Positions 17,701-29,373 are shown, counted from the stretch's first letter. The stretch is 64,000 bases of DNA from Warburgia ugandensis (GCA_035236585.1 CP141136.1:28178449-28242448), one strand, 5' to 3'. Made by a program: numbers and translations. The notes: generated by a model not told the origin, from the letters alone.

Positions 17701-18103
17701 ACTAGTTGTGTTCTATTATCTAATCAGTAGCCCTATGCATCTGTTTCTAACATTCTGTATATTTTTAACTTGATGGGAGAGTATGAGATTATGAGATTCA
17801 GCTCGAACTTCAAGTTAGAAATTATGAATTGTTGTAAATTACTATGATGAATGGTGTGGAGATGGAGTCTCCTTTAGACATTTTAAACCATTATATTATC
17901 TATCAGGTGAATCACATCGCAAGTGTTCAATGCATAAGTCAAAAAAATAGGGGAGAATATCAAATTTTTGGTAGAATTAAGCAGTTAAAATTTTTTATTA
18001 TCCAAGCTATGACTTGCATAGGACAACAACATTTAGCTCTCTTAAACCAATCGTTATTGTTTGATTATGTTAAAATGCGATCTTAGGGTTTAGGGTTGTG
18101 ACA
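14776..18103 (+). mobile_element. solo-LTR-like insertion, 3.3 kb, inside the TNP2 gene
   Basis: Begins TGTCACACCC and ends GGGTTGTGACA, a TG...CA element with matching short inverted ends. It splits TNP2 coding sequence between the ...LSKDNKL and the LAVVGLKYEEIY parts of one domain, so it is a later insertion. There is no coding domain, primer site or second LTR, so a solo LTR of a large-LTR Gypsy family is the best reading. Flanks are AAACT and AAATA, or in another alignment ACAAACT and ACAAAAT, so the target duplication is imperfect. A related sequence lies in inverse orientation at about 29374-32335. Confidence 0.68.
16630..17135 (+). repeat. minisatellite inside the LTR-like insertion
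   Basis: About a dozen imperfect units around the core CCCAAGATGGTAAACCCTA followed by AGGGAAAGGGCTGCC, spaced roughly 35-75 bp apart with two alternating spacer types. The same minisatellite occurs inverted at 30365-30985, so it belongs to the element family rather than having arisen at this locus. Confidence 0.9.
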
Positions 18104-21100
18104 AAATAGGCTAGGTTGACACGGGATGCAAAGAAAACATTGGCTGTAGTTGGGTTGAAGTATGAAGAGATATATGTCTATCCCAATGACTGCATCTTAT
18201 ATAGGAAGGTGCACAAAGACAAAACTACATGCCCAACTTTTGGATATTCAAGATATAAGAAGAAGAATAATTCAACTAATCAGTAAGTGAAAGATGTTCC
18301 TGCAAGGGTCCTATGGTATTTTCCCCCTATCCCAACTTTCCAAAGAATGGTTTTCATTAAATATATAGCAAAGAAACTAGTTTGGCATGCCGAGGAGAGA
18401 GTAGGTGATAAGTACTTTATGCCATCCAACAGACAACCCAGTGTGGAAGCTAGTAGACTTCATGTGTTGCAAATTTGGAGAAGAACCTAGAAACCTATGA
18501 ATTACAATATCTATAGATGGGATTAATCCTCAAGGTTTTATGAGCAGTAAGTATAGTTGTTGTCCTATTATAATAGTTTGTTAAAACCTTCCACTATAAC
18601 TGTGCATGAAGAGGAAGTTCATGATTTCAACTATGTTAATATATGGTCCTAAGCAACCAAGGAATGACATTGATATGTACTTGGCTTCGTTGATTGATTA
18701 TCTTAAGACCTTGTGGGAAGGGGTTGAAGCTTATGATACATACAAGTAAGAGACATTCAACCTTAAGGTTGTACTGTTGTGGAAAATCAATTACATTCTT
18801 GCGTATGGTAATTTGGCAAGACTGCACAATGAAAGGATACAATACTTATCCTATTTGTAATGACCAAATGTGTGCCATACTATTTCAACATGGCAGCAAG
18901 ATGGCATTCTTAGGCCACAAAAGATGGTTACATAAAAACCATCCATACTATTTTAAAAGGAGGGAATTTAACGGTAGTGTGGAGACTAGGACACCTCCAA
19001 AGAGATTGACTAAACGACAAGTATTAGAATAGGTTGAGAACATTAATGTCTTATGGGGGAAGAAGAAGGCAACTAAGTGTACATGTGACATCAACACTAA
19101 AGGTTGTTGGAACAAGAAGTTAGTATTCTTTGAGCTTATGTACTGAAAATCCCTTCATGTGCAGCATATGCATGATGCCAAGCACATTGAAAAGAATGAC
19201 TATGAAAGCTTAATTGGTACCTTGCTCGACATGTTAGGAAACACAAAGGATGGACTTGCACCTCGAGTGGATCTTGTGACGGTAGGTTTGAAGAGAAGGT
19301 TGCATCCATAGAATAGAGGCATACAAGGAACATAGAAGAACAATGTGTAAAACCCTTTTAGAGATCAAAGTCCCATACGGGTACTCTTCAAGCTTTAGAC
19401 ACATTGTCAACATAGAAGAGCTGAAACTCTTGGGGATGAAGTCACACGATTGTCACTTATTGCCACAACAACTCTTGCCTGTAGCCATACATCCAATGCT
19501 ACTAAATAAAGATGGAGGACCTATTACTAAATTATACATACTTCTTTAATTCTTTGTGCAAGAAGGTGGTGGATAATTCAAAATTATAAGAAATTCAAGA
19601 GCATTTAGTGACGTATGCAAGCTTGAGACAATCTTTCCACCATGTTTCTTTGATATCATGGTGTACTTAATAGTACACCTCATTGATGATGTTAATCTAT
19701 GTGGACTAGTTTATTTGTGATGGATGTACCCATTTGAGAGGTACATTAAGGTGTTAAAATGGTTTGTGCGAAACCATAATCGACTAAAGGGGTGTATCGC
19801 TGAATGTTACATTGCAGAAGAAGTGTTAGAGTTTTGCACCTAATATTGATTAGGAGTGTATGCTATTGGAATCCCTAGAAGAAATGATTAGGTGGATTGA
19901 ATGATCCAAGTATGGGTGAACCTCTCTCTAGTGGTCATATATTGACTGTTGATAGTACGGAATGGGACTAGGCACACCTTTATGCATTGTAAAACATTAA
20001 TGTCAATAAAGTTTAGTTATACATTGAATAAGTAATTAATGGTCTCTCTTATGTTTCTTTCACATTTATTCAAGGAAATGCATATACATTATCAATTTTC
20101 ATCTCTTCATGTACAGCGAGCACATGGACTTCCTAAAAGAGAGGTATCCAAGAAATGTAAAGAAACAGAAGTAGCTACAAGATGAGCATTGTCATTCCTT
20201 CATGACTTGGCTTCATTAGAATGAATTTAAATAAAATGAATTAATACTTTCATTCACTTAATAGATTTGTAATGCATTAAACATCTCACTTAAGTAATAT
20301 ATTATACATAGGTTTTAGATCAGCAAGATGTTCTAAGTTATAGTACTTCTGAAATCTTGAGCTACATGGAGATGATACCTCAACTAGAAGTAATAAAATA
20401 TGTTGGATATGCTATCAATGGTTATTGCTTTGACATAAAGGATCGTGATAACTCAAGAGCACAATAATGTAGTGGTGTTATTTTAGTTACTAAAGCTGCT
20501 TTCTTTTCCATCTCAAAGGACAACAACCCAATGGTACTTAATGATACTTATTATAGGATTATGCACAAGGTAAGTGTGATTTGGTAGAACATAAAGATAG
20601 CATCAAAATTGATGCCTTAAGATTGACATTGGTTGACCTCCATAAATTTGGTATCAAAATGATTAGTTTATTTTGACATCTCTAGCTAGGCAAATATTTT
20701 ATGTACAAAATGGATATGATATGACATAGTCAACTATTTTATCAACCTCCCCAAGGGACTTCTATGATGAAGAGGACCTAGGTGACACCACAATTGATTA
20801 CCCTTAGATCACTACACTAATGCCAATGGATCTAATTGGGGAGAATGAGATGGATTATTTGGATGAAGCTAGTGAGGAAGGTGCTTGGGTTGGATCATAT
20901 TGTACATGAGGGGTCAAATTAAAGTGTTTGTAACATTCGAAGTGTATATGTAATTGAAGGAGTTATATAATTAATCAAGGTTCGTTATACATACATATAT
21001 GTCATGCCAATCACATGTTATACATCAGGGAGATAAGGGATGGGGGCTCCCTTTATATTTCACAACTTAATAAGATTTTCAAGATCCAAAAAAGGGGAAA

Positions 21101-21124
21101 ACTTATTATTGTAGAAAACATAGA

Positions 21125-21450
21125 AAGGGTTTTGATTTAATACATATAGGACAGTTTTCACATAAACTATCTTCTATTATTCAAATAAAAATTAGCACAA
21201 AAGGAATTATAGGATGGTTTTCTAGATAACAGTTCTATATATTATAAAATATAGGACAGTTATTCAAGAACTATCCTACATTAGTAATATAGGATGGTTT
21301 GGGAAAAACCATCCAATATATTAAAAAATATATGAGGATTTCCTATAGACCATCCTATATTTAGTAAAATATATAGGATGGTTTGTAGAAACCATCATAT
21401 ATAGTATTAAATATAGTACAATTTGGGAAAAAGTTGTCCTATATTTTCTT
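21125..21450. repeat. internal array of CACTA subterminal-type motifs
   Basis: At least eight copies of ATATAGGATGGTTT / ATATAGGACAGTT in both orientations, of the same family as the arrays near the two element ends. It sits between the stop of the transposase gene and the start of the second gene. Confidence 0.82.
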
Positions 21451-21665
21451 ATATAAGTTCACCCCCTCTCCCCCCCAAACCTGCCCCCCACAATGATCTG
21501 CTCCTCCCTCCCCCTACTCTCACTTGAGAACCCATCGATTTGCTCCCCCCTCTCCCTCGCCCACCCCTAATGAGGAAAACCAATGATCTGCTCCCGCCCT
21601 CCCCTCCTCCGCCCCCCCCCCCTCACACACACACACACAACAAAAAAACCTGATGATCTTCTCCT
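21451..21665. repeat. C-rich imperfect tandem repeat
   Basis: Strongly C-skewed stretch in which GATCTGCTCCTCCCTCC-like units recur about every 55-75 bp, with runs of up to ten C (near 21611) and a short (CA)n. It lies upstream of the second CACTA gene and could be part of its leader; that is an inference. Confidence 0.7.
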
Positions 21666-21767
21666 CCCTCCACTACTACTTGACGCAAGGAGGAGTGGAA
21701 AGAGAGAGAGAAAGTGAATGTGCACATGCCCCCACTATGCGAATCAGTGTTTTTACCTTTTTAAGTA

Positions 21768-21769
<2 letters not shown>

Positions 21770-21863
<94 letters not shown>
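21770..21863. repeat. (CT)n microsatellite, about 94 bp
   Basis: Uninterrupted CT repeat in the region between the two CACTA genes. Confidence 0.96.
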
Positions 21864-21866
<3 letters not shown>

Positions 21867-23900
21867 TGTTGACTTCTAAGTATGTGGTGGCTTGCACCTG
21901 ATTGGTTTTGTAATGGTTTAATCTTTGTACATTATGGGTTTTGTAGCTTATTTGTATGGTTGATTTGAATTCCTTCGTTTGCATTATGCAATGAGCTGGA
22001 TCGATGCTCTACTTGTAGTTGTGAAATGAAATGCTTATGAAGAGGGGAGTCTGCACATGAGCTTGTTTTGGCATGCTATTTTAGTTACTTAAGTGTTGCT
22101 TGAAATTTGTTATCTATTTAGGCTATGATAATGTCGTGCATCCTCCATTTTGTTTGAAACTTAACTTTATCATAACAAGCACTTCTATAAGGTTCATTCT
22201 TGGCTGTTAGGCTTGCTTAGAAGTGTCCCACTTCAAGATAGCCAACTAAGTGTCCCATTTGGTGTCAATTATACATTATGTGCTGTGACACAAACCTATT
22301 GTTGCATAATATGGAGTATTTTGAACGTTTTCAATAACAAATTATTTAAAAACCTACCATCACAACTAACTAGGCACTAGTTTGACTGGACTACCTTGCC
22401 TGTGTTGATATTCTTCTTATAGTTAGTTTCCCAGACATGATTCTTATAACTATTGGTATAGATGAATTATTCCAATCACCTACATACTCTATAATTTATT
22501 TTGGGCTTAGATCAATTATTGAAGCTTGGTTGATATCCTATTCAAGTTATAATCATTGTCACCTCCAGCACTTCCAAAATAGTTATGGAGAGTCAATGGC
22601 CTCAGGCAATAAGAGAGAAAGAAACACCAACAATGAAGTGGTTTCAATGACAAGAATATTGAGTAGCAGAATGCATCTCTCAAAATTAGTTGGAGCATAA
22701 TTGTCAAGCAATTAGTAATCTAGCATTGGGAGGTCGTATAAAGATAGTAAATAGATGCCAATGTATCTTTGCCTTGAGAAAAAATTTGCCATTAGAAGAT
22801 CTCCATTTTTTTGCCACCATTTCCTTCACCACCATCCTTATTCAAATGTTATTTCAAGCATGGTGCAACCAGCATGGTTTAGATATTGGTGTCTGTACTC
22901 TGATTCCAAGATTTTTAATGTCTATTTTGCTGCCAATGGTTATATAGTTTAACATCCATCATAGATCTAGTTGGTTGTCTAGCCTATTGCCCCTCTAAGG
23001 TTCACATTTTCAAGTACTGTTAAGCCATGCTTAAGCTACTATTTTAAGTAAGGTTATACTTCAAATTGCTCCTACAACCATGTATAAGTTTAGGAGCTTA
23101 CAACCATGTATATTTTCATCCATTTAACTAACCAAAACTTAGTAAGTTTTAGTTCCACAAGAAGTGTTTCCCTGCTAGTAATTCCTATAGAGATGCTTCA
23201 CTAAGTCCTCCATATCTTAGTCATTTTATTACCAACTCTCATTCTAGTCATGCAACTTGGCCAACTAATAGGGCTATTAGTTAGGACCAATTTCCCTAAG
23301 ATATGGCATCTATTACCTACTTCAACTATGTGCCAAATAGTTACAACACAAAGTTCCAGCTAGGATGATTCCACTATGTCCACTTAACATGGGTAGAACC
23401 TTACCAAATCTATCTATTTCTTCCTTGCTACTTTAATCCATTGATAGCATCTCATTCCATGATTCTAGCCTTTAAAATTTCATAGGAAGATTCGTTCACT
23501 TTGCTTTTCTAATATGGTTTACTATTTCTTATTTTAGTATGTTTTCCATTTTCATGTCGAGTCCTCAATGTTTTTAGTCCTAAAACTGAGTACTAATTGA
23601 TTAGATAAGTATGTGTGTCTCATGTGTTTCTACTTCTTGTATTTAGTTTTATGCATTTCTAGTTTGTCATTTTCACATGCTTTACATATCAACATTCATT
23701 ATATGCTAGTATAGGTGCATTGCATTTATTAATCTAAGTCTTTAGCATATAAATTTATATGTCTAGTTCACTCTCTTCTTTTTTTTGCAATCATGGTAGA
23801 TTTCTCTTCATGATTAACCTTTTAAGTTGTGTATGTGCACTCTTTATTTGAATATGTATAAGCTAAAAAATGATCTTTTATGTCAATTAATGTATCATTT
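21864..23900. other. non-coding interior of the CACTA element
   Basis: About 2 kb of AT-rich DNA without recognisable domains; it may be leader or intron sequence of the second element gene. The short open frames here show no family resemblance. Confidence 0.5.
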
Positions 23901-25766
23901 TTACTTGTGCAGGAAACATGGAAGGTGAAGCAAGTGAATATCATGAGGAACAATCCTGGATGGTTCCACCTAGTAAGAGAAAGGGCAGAGGCCCAACAAA
24001 AATAGAGCATATCATTAAGAGAAAATCTAAGGAAATAAAAGAGACAGTCTAATTTGATGATAAAGGCTAGGCAATAGGTGACAATGCTCATGCTTATACT
24101 AGTTTCATCTACTACACTATTAGAAGCATGGTGCCAATCTCAATGACTAATTGAAGACATGTTTCACCATCAAATAAGAGTTAGATATAACATACTATGT
24201 TCCTTATCTTGTTCTATTTCAGATAGAGTAACTTGCATCTTTTTACTTTATAGTCTACCTTTATCGTCACTGATGAGTGTAAGAAGAGTGCCTTACAAGG
24301 GGCCAGCTAATAATGGAGGAAATGGAAGAGTGAGATTGATAGAAAGTACATACTATCAAATGCTCATGATCCACCAAGTAGCACAAAGTTCGATTCCTCA
24401 AATTATAAAAGTTGATTCTACTTAATCACAAGTTCCTTTCACATGTAGGAAAAATGTATGAAAGGACAAATGGTGTGTGTGACTAATCATATGTAGCACC
24501 ACCTTTCCAAGGTTTGTTACACATAGTTAGAAGAATAAGAAGTAAGTACATGTGATAGTTTTCTTTTCTTCTGAATATGCTAGAATTTTATTTCTTTACC
24601 TCTTATTTAGTCTCTCTTAACAACAAAATAAGGCTAAGACCATGGAGCTATGGACACACCTTTCTCTGAAAAATTGTGCATTCACAAGGGCATAACTAGC
24701 AAACCTTCATTGACAAAAGTGTTGTTGTAGTTGCTTCATGAATTGTAAGCGGTTTTACATGTCTAGCTTTGTATTACTTCCATTATATTATATATAATAT
24801 GGAATTGATCATGATTTGATATTTATACGTGCAAGAAGAGTTGACTCAAGAAAGCACAATTACAAGGACTTTAAGTAGCAATGCTACCAAGGGGAATATT
24901 CTTTATAGGGCATGGGCAACCGATCATGCTGCATGATAGGTTGATGCATCCACACATTGTGTGTGTACATCATTGTCGCCCTCCAACCAGATGCCCCCTA
25001 CCATTTTAGATAGAAGTGGAAGATATTCATATCTGCATCTAATTGTTAACCAGAAGTAACATAAGGCGTCATCAAGGCTGACAACCTCTCTTGTAGCAAA
25101 TTATGGCGCAGTGATTGTCTCGTCCTAGGTATTTAAGTCTATTTTTGAATATTGCTATTTGTTTTCTTATATATTATTAATTACTAATATCTTGAACATT
25201 ATATGCATAGTGTAGAGATCAAGTGGAAGTTCCACCTAAGATGCCTCCATTCCTGAGGCGACTATATAGACTAATCAATAAAGATAATGAAATTAGCCCC
25301 ATAAGGATAGAGGATAGTATGCTTGAAGACAACATAGTTGAGATTCTAGTCATGAAGGAGGACCTCTTAGCCATATGTAATATGGCTCAACTAAAATACA
25401 CGCACATCATCATTTATATAAGGTATGTTGTGTAAGTTCTTATTAAGAATCAGATTGATATTACTCATTTATGAAAAATGATAAGTATTTGAAATTAAGT
25501 TTCTACATTTCTTTAATGATAAATTACAAGGTCAAGGATGTTTACAAATTTGTTTACCCCTGCTGTCGTCTCTTTACTAAAGGAGCATTTGTCCATAGAC
25601 AAATAAATAGAAAATATCATACATGGGTTCTGGCATTGTGGGAAGGGGCAGGCCTTACTAATTCCCTATAATAGTGGGTAAGTTATCAAATATCTTACTA
25701 ACCTATGTCATTTAATAAACACATAAATCTCTATAAGTTAAGTTTTGTAAAGTTCATTTGAAAGAT

Positions 25767-25793
<27 letters not shown>
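25767..25793. repeat. (GT)n microsatellite, 27 bp
   Basis: Short GT repeat just upstream of a SINE fragment, inside the second CACTA gene region. Confidence 0.93.
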
Positions 25794-25797
<4 letters not shown>

Positions 25798-25845
25798 GGA
25801 TGCTACTAGCATTGAATGTGCATGGTGGGCATGCATTATTTTTTT

Positions 25846-25920
25846 ACTCTCACCCTTGTGGTCCGCCCATTCCCCGAACCCCGCATAGGTGGGAACTTCG
25901 TGCACTGGAGCTGCCCCCCC
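25846..25920 (+). mobile_element. Au-type SINE, 3' fragment
   Basis: Carries the family's 3' body: CCCTTGTGGTCCGCCC, CCCCGAACCCCGCATAGGTG, then GTGCACTGGAGCTGCC. The tRNA-like head is missing. It is identified by comparison with the complete copy at 57368-57553. Confidence 0.75.
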
Positions 25921-26826
25921 TCTCAAGTGCACATCTAAAGATCACTGATAGAAATGATCAACAAGTCATTATTATTTTATTCATTATAGTAGTGAGGCAG
26001 CTGATAATTACTCTCTTAACGATATCTAATGCTTTTTAAAAATATATATGTGCAATGCGTGGTTTAAATGGGATGAGTTGAAAATTGTAAACCCCTAGCA
26101 AAACTCTCTTGGAAAGGGGTTCATGTAAGGTTTACTAGTTCTTTACCATTATATTTTAACCTAAACTTATAATCAGACATAAAATTTATTACTTTTTCTG
26201 TTATCTTTGTCATGTAGTATCTTAAATAACAGTTTAAGTGGAAGTGTGGGTATTATATTCTAAGATATATGAGAAACCTCATTTATGAAGGACCTACAAT
26301 CTCAAATCTTAGAAAGGTAAGACAAATTACTTATCATTGTTTTTATAGTCTTCTACATTTCCTACATAACTCAATTAAAGATATGTCTCAACTGATTTGA
26401 TACATTGTTATATATCTTACACGCTAATTTAGGAAGCAAGAGTTACTCTCAGTTATATCTAGATGACATCATAATGAAATGGACTGAATATATTTTGAAT
26501 TTTAATTTCTAGATCAATGATGTTATTGAATGTAAATACAAAACAAAACTTCATTTATATATGAATGCCTTAGTTTTTTACATTTTGATTGAAGTCTCAT
26601 GTTGTGTACCTTCTTTATTTCAATGATATGGAAGTTACAATGTATATAGAAGTTACAATGGGGAATGATATGGAAGTGAATGCATGTACTATTGTTAAAA
26701 TTATTGTAGCCTAAAAAATAAGGGAGTCCTTTATGTTTGTTGATAGTGGCCAGGTGTGTATTTTGACTGTAGGAAAAATATGTACAAACAGAAACCAATG
26801 AAAAATATATGAATTTCACTGGAAGT

Positions 26827-27140
26827 TTATACAATATATAGGACAGTTTTCCAAAAATCGTCTTATATTCAAAATAATATGAGAAGTATAGGACCAATAT
26901 AGGACGGCTTTACCAAAATTGTCCTATATAATAATACAATATAGGACACTTTAGGGAAAATCGTCTTGTAATTTTCACTTAATATAGGATGGCTCTTGCT
27001 AACCGTCCTATATTTACATGATGATATAGGATGGTTTTGTCTATCCATCCTATATTGTATTATTATACAGGATCGTTCATTGAACTATCATATATTGCTC
27101 TTTACTTTATAAGACAGCTGGGTATAAGAGTGTTTAATAA
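26827..27140. repeat. CACTA right subterminal repeat array
   Basis: Around ten copies of ATATAGGACAGTTTT / AACCATCCTATAT-type motifs in both orientations, ending about 30 bp before the right terminal repeat. Confidence 0.82.
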
Positions 27141-27167
27141 CCATTTTATACATTTGATTGTAATCGT

Positions 27168-27193
27168 CTTATAATCCACTTGTCATAGTATTG
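27168..27193 (-). repeat. CACTA right terminal inverted repeat
   Basis: Ends CATAGTATTG where the inverse of the left end predicts TTTAGTAGTG. It is followed at once by TAT, the same 3 bp that precede the left end. Confidence 0.75.
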
Positions 27194-27196
27194 TAT

Positions 27197-27481
27197 ACAT
27201 ATAACCATAGTCATTCCTTAAGACACCACCAATACCCCTTGATTTGGGGTTCCCATAACAAGCCCCAGTAGATTTTAATTTAAAAGCTCTTAGAAGAGGG
27301 GGAGACCATTTCTGGATTGCTTTGCTTCTGGATGAAGTTATCTCTTTCATGTAAACCTAATTTCTTATGATGCAAACCATATGGTATGATGAGAAGAGCT
27401 TACTCAAGGGGCACCACCAAACTGCAAATCTAAATGAAGAGTCAACAACAACATGATGAGGCTTGGCTTTTCCTTTGAAGT
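27197..27481 (-). pseudogene. L1 LINE, N-terminal half of RNase H domain
   Basis: The minus-strand translation gives KWSPPLLRALKLKSTGACYG and NPKSRGIGGVLRNDYG, matching the start of plant L1 RNase H (VKWxPPxxGxLKLNxDGAxxGNPGxAGxGGVxRD). The first catalytic Asp of LNxDGA is lost. The domain stops at the CACTA right end and resumes at 13534. It is bounded upstream by the palindromic element at 27482. Confidence 0.75.
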
Positions 27482-28124
27482 TGTAACACTCCAGGGTTCC
27501 GATAGTCACAATATTGTTTACTTTAGGGAGCCCATACACCCCTCACGGTTTTGTTCTTCCCCAGTTTCCTAGGAAAAATGCGTCGTGACCATTAGAGTTC
27601 CCTGAACTCTTATAAACAGCCCAGTTTCCTCTCCCCAAGCAATGCGAAACTAACTCTCTGTCCTTCACCCCAGCCTAGAAGCCTATCAGCATTCTCTTGG
27701 CCCACCCTCATCAGCCCATGGCTTCACATCTTCTCCCCTTAGGGAACACACGTCCCCGCGTGATAGCCACTTCTAGGCGCCTGCGTGCGACTAGCCACCA
27801 CACCACGAGGGGAACTATCTTTAATACCATTTTGAGCTATAGATCCTGGGACCTGTGGGTTATGGGCCCACCAAGCTACCACTGTGGGATATGTGAAGCC
27901 TTGGGCCAATGAGGGCAGGCCAAGAGAAGGCTGGCAGGCTTCTAGGTTAGGGTGAAAGACAGAGAGTTAGTCCCACATTGCCTAGGCTATTTATAAGAGT
28001 TCGGGGAACTCTAATGGTTACAACACATTTTTCCTAGGAAATTGGGGAAGAACAAAACCGTGCGGGGTGTATGGGCACCCCAAAGCGGACAATATTGCGA
28101 CTGTTGGAACCCTAGGGTGTTACA
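27482..28124. mobile_element. 643 bp palindromic TG...CA element with 5 bp TSD
   Basis: Starts TGTAACACTCCAGGGTTCC and ends with the inverse of TGTAACACCCTAGGGTTCC. The arms 27482-27732 and 27887-28124 are inverted copies of each other over nearly their whole length, with many blocks identical (for example CACGGTTTTGTTCTTCCCCA). A loop of about 155 bp separates them. A perfect 5 bp duplication GAAGT flanks it (27477-27481 and 28125-28129). TG...CA ends, a 5 bp duplication and the CCGCTTTGGGG/CAATATTG block resemble a common plant LTR family, but a normal LTR is not a palindrome. It inserted in the L1 remnant. Confidence 0.82.
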
Positions 28125-28129
28125 GAAGT

Positions 28130-28960
28130 ACCTTGTGCTTCAGTTGGACCAAAGAGCCAATGAGATGGCCATAAAACTTATTTTCCATAATAGCTTAGCT
28201 CCACCATTGAGTTTGGCTGAGTGCTAATGGGTGCAAAGGCCTTTAAAAGAGAGAAACATCACCCATGCTATCTCAAATTTGGGTAGGACATGATTACATA
28301 CATTTTTCACAGAATGATAGTGAAGGAAGGCAATGTTTCCTTTGTTTCAATAGAGAGATGATGCAAAAAATGTCTTGAAAACTCTACAATCCCCCTCACA
28401 TTTGAGATGTCAAAGGTGTTGACTTGTTAGGTGCAAGGGACCAAATAAAAGCTAAAATTCTAGATGGAGCAGGTGTGGACCATATAAGGTTAGCAAGGTC
28501 CCCAATGATTGCCTCTTCTAGAATGAATTAAATAACCACCTATTACTAGGAAGTTGCCAATGGCATCGCCAACCAAATTGGTTAATCCTTCTTAGATGGA
28601 ATTACAAGGCTGTTTGTGATAACAATTAATAGATCATCAAATTATACCTGCTTAAAGCCCCTTAATTGCCTTCTTAGAGGGATAACCCAAGGCTTATTCT
28701 CATTGCCACAAACATATTCTTTTACCTTACCAATTATATTAGACACTGCTCTAAATATTCTACCATGTGAGGCAACAAGTGTCTCATCTCCCCTCCACTA
28801 ATCCAACCAAAATATGTTCTTATTACATTGATATAGTTTGAAACTAATACCTCTAAAAAAAGTCAAGGATATGATTAATATATTTCCAAACCAGAGACCT
28901 TGATTGCAGTGGTGAGGTTCAATCCACCATGGATTAGTAAGTTTATACCCTGTTTTTTAA
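28130..28960 (-). pseudogene. L1 LINE, region between RT and RNase H
   Basis: The minus-strand translation shows NKNIFWLD.WRGDETLVASH, then NENKPWVIPLRRQLRGF, matching the plant L1 segment GxNxxFWxDxWxGDxxL...NxxWxxxxRRxL that follows the RT. Further on is a degraded zf-RVT-like part, including a piece equivalent to PPKVKxFxW. Numerous stops are present. The L1 5' part is absent; the remnant ends near the inverted LTR-like element. Confidence 0.65.
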
Positions 28961-29373
28961 AACAATGTGCTGAAGACTCTATGGCGACCTGGGTTTTTCA
29001 AATGCCTTTTTATAATTATTTTCAAAAGGCGAGATCCCTATTTTAAATTTTCTTTTAGAAAATAAATAGAAAAAATATTTTTCTTTGAAAAGACTTTTCA
29101 TAAAATCCCTAGTGTCATTAGACCAATCAAAACACATTCATGAGTTCTAAAATCAAACTTTTTTACATTCAAAATATAACAAGTCAAAACTTATCATTTT
29201 CTAAAATTTTGTCCAATTACAACCGACAGTCTAATATGCATTAAACATATTTATACATGTCTAAACCGATTACCAAATTTACATAACGACTCAATCATCT
29301 CACAATATGTATAAAATGAGCAGATAATGCATACATTGTCAATACTCTCTCTAACTATTTAGAGCACCTTGTT
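28961..29373. other. AT-rich segment, possible outer part of the inverted LTR element
   Basis: Contains TGGCGACCTGGG near 28983, similar to the GGCGACTCC box often found in plant Gypsy LTRs, and otherwise AT-rich DNA. It may belong to the element at 29374, read on the minus strand; this is not proven. Confidence 0.35.

Larger units (their letters stand above)
14206..20909 (+). pseudogene. CACTA transposase gene (TNP2 + DUF4218 + DUF4216), broken
   Basis: Similarity runs through the full family architecture. Transposase-associated domain at 14210-14470 (EYEEGIEWFIKF, then RCPCLRCEN, a zinc-type CxxC block). TNP2 core: FSNQGFTKLLKVI near 14720, and after the insertion YPNDCILYRK (18180), RVLWYFPPIPTFQRM (18300), GYNTYPICN...GHKRWLHKNHPYYFKRREF (18840-18970), KSHDCHLLPQQLLPVAIHP (19440). 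DUF4218 at about 19600-19860 (FPPCFFDIMVYLIVHLIDDV, WMYPFERYIKVLKWFVRN, RLKGCIAECYIAEEVLEFC). DUF4216 at about 20390-20790 (VGYAINGYCFDIKDRDNSRA, LTLVDLHKFGIKMISL). A plausible stop is at 20907. The protein would cut and join element ends. Numerous stops, frameshifts and the 3.3 kb insertion at 14776 show it is dead. Confidence 0.85.
23918..26520 (+). pseudogene. CACTA second gene: Transposase_24-like and C48 (Ulp1-type) protease-like, broken
   Basis: A likely start (ATGGAAGGTGAAGCAAG) follows an acceptor-like TTGTGCAG. The first exon-like block (to about 24150) reads KRKGRGPTKIEHIIKRKSKE, then a degraded FDDKG.AIGDNAHAYTSFI and PISMTN, matching the plant En/Spm Transposase_24 block (RGPTxM...GQPIG...W). 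At 25220-25425 comes a block with VPPKMPPFLRRLYRLI and KEDLLAICNMAQLKYTHII, like the region before the protease domain in CACTA Ulp1 proteins. At 26225-26310 is WKCGYYILRYMRNLI, the Cys block of C48 peptidases (family QxxGxxCGxxVxRYM). Stops and intron-like gaps separate the blocks. Its role in living elements is not settled; SUMO-protease-like activity is an inference from family. Confidence 0.68.
13535..27193 (+). mobile_element. CACTA (En/Spm-type) DNA transposon, 13.66 kb, TSD TAT
   Basis: The left end begins CACTACTAAAATTGAGG. The right end finishes CATAGTATTG, and its 26 bp match the inverted left end at 15 positions, clustered at both edges (7 of the last 8). A 3 bp duplication TAT flanks it (13532-13534 and 27194-27196), as expected for CACTA elements. 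Inside are arrays of a roughly TATAGGACAGTTTT motif in both orientations near both ends and once internally, a TNP2-type transposase gene and a second gene with C48 protease similarity, both on +. It sits inside the RNase H domain of an L1 LINE; the two L1 halves continue each other across it. Later insertions and stop codons make it non-autonomous now. Confidence 0.88.
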
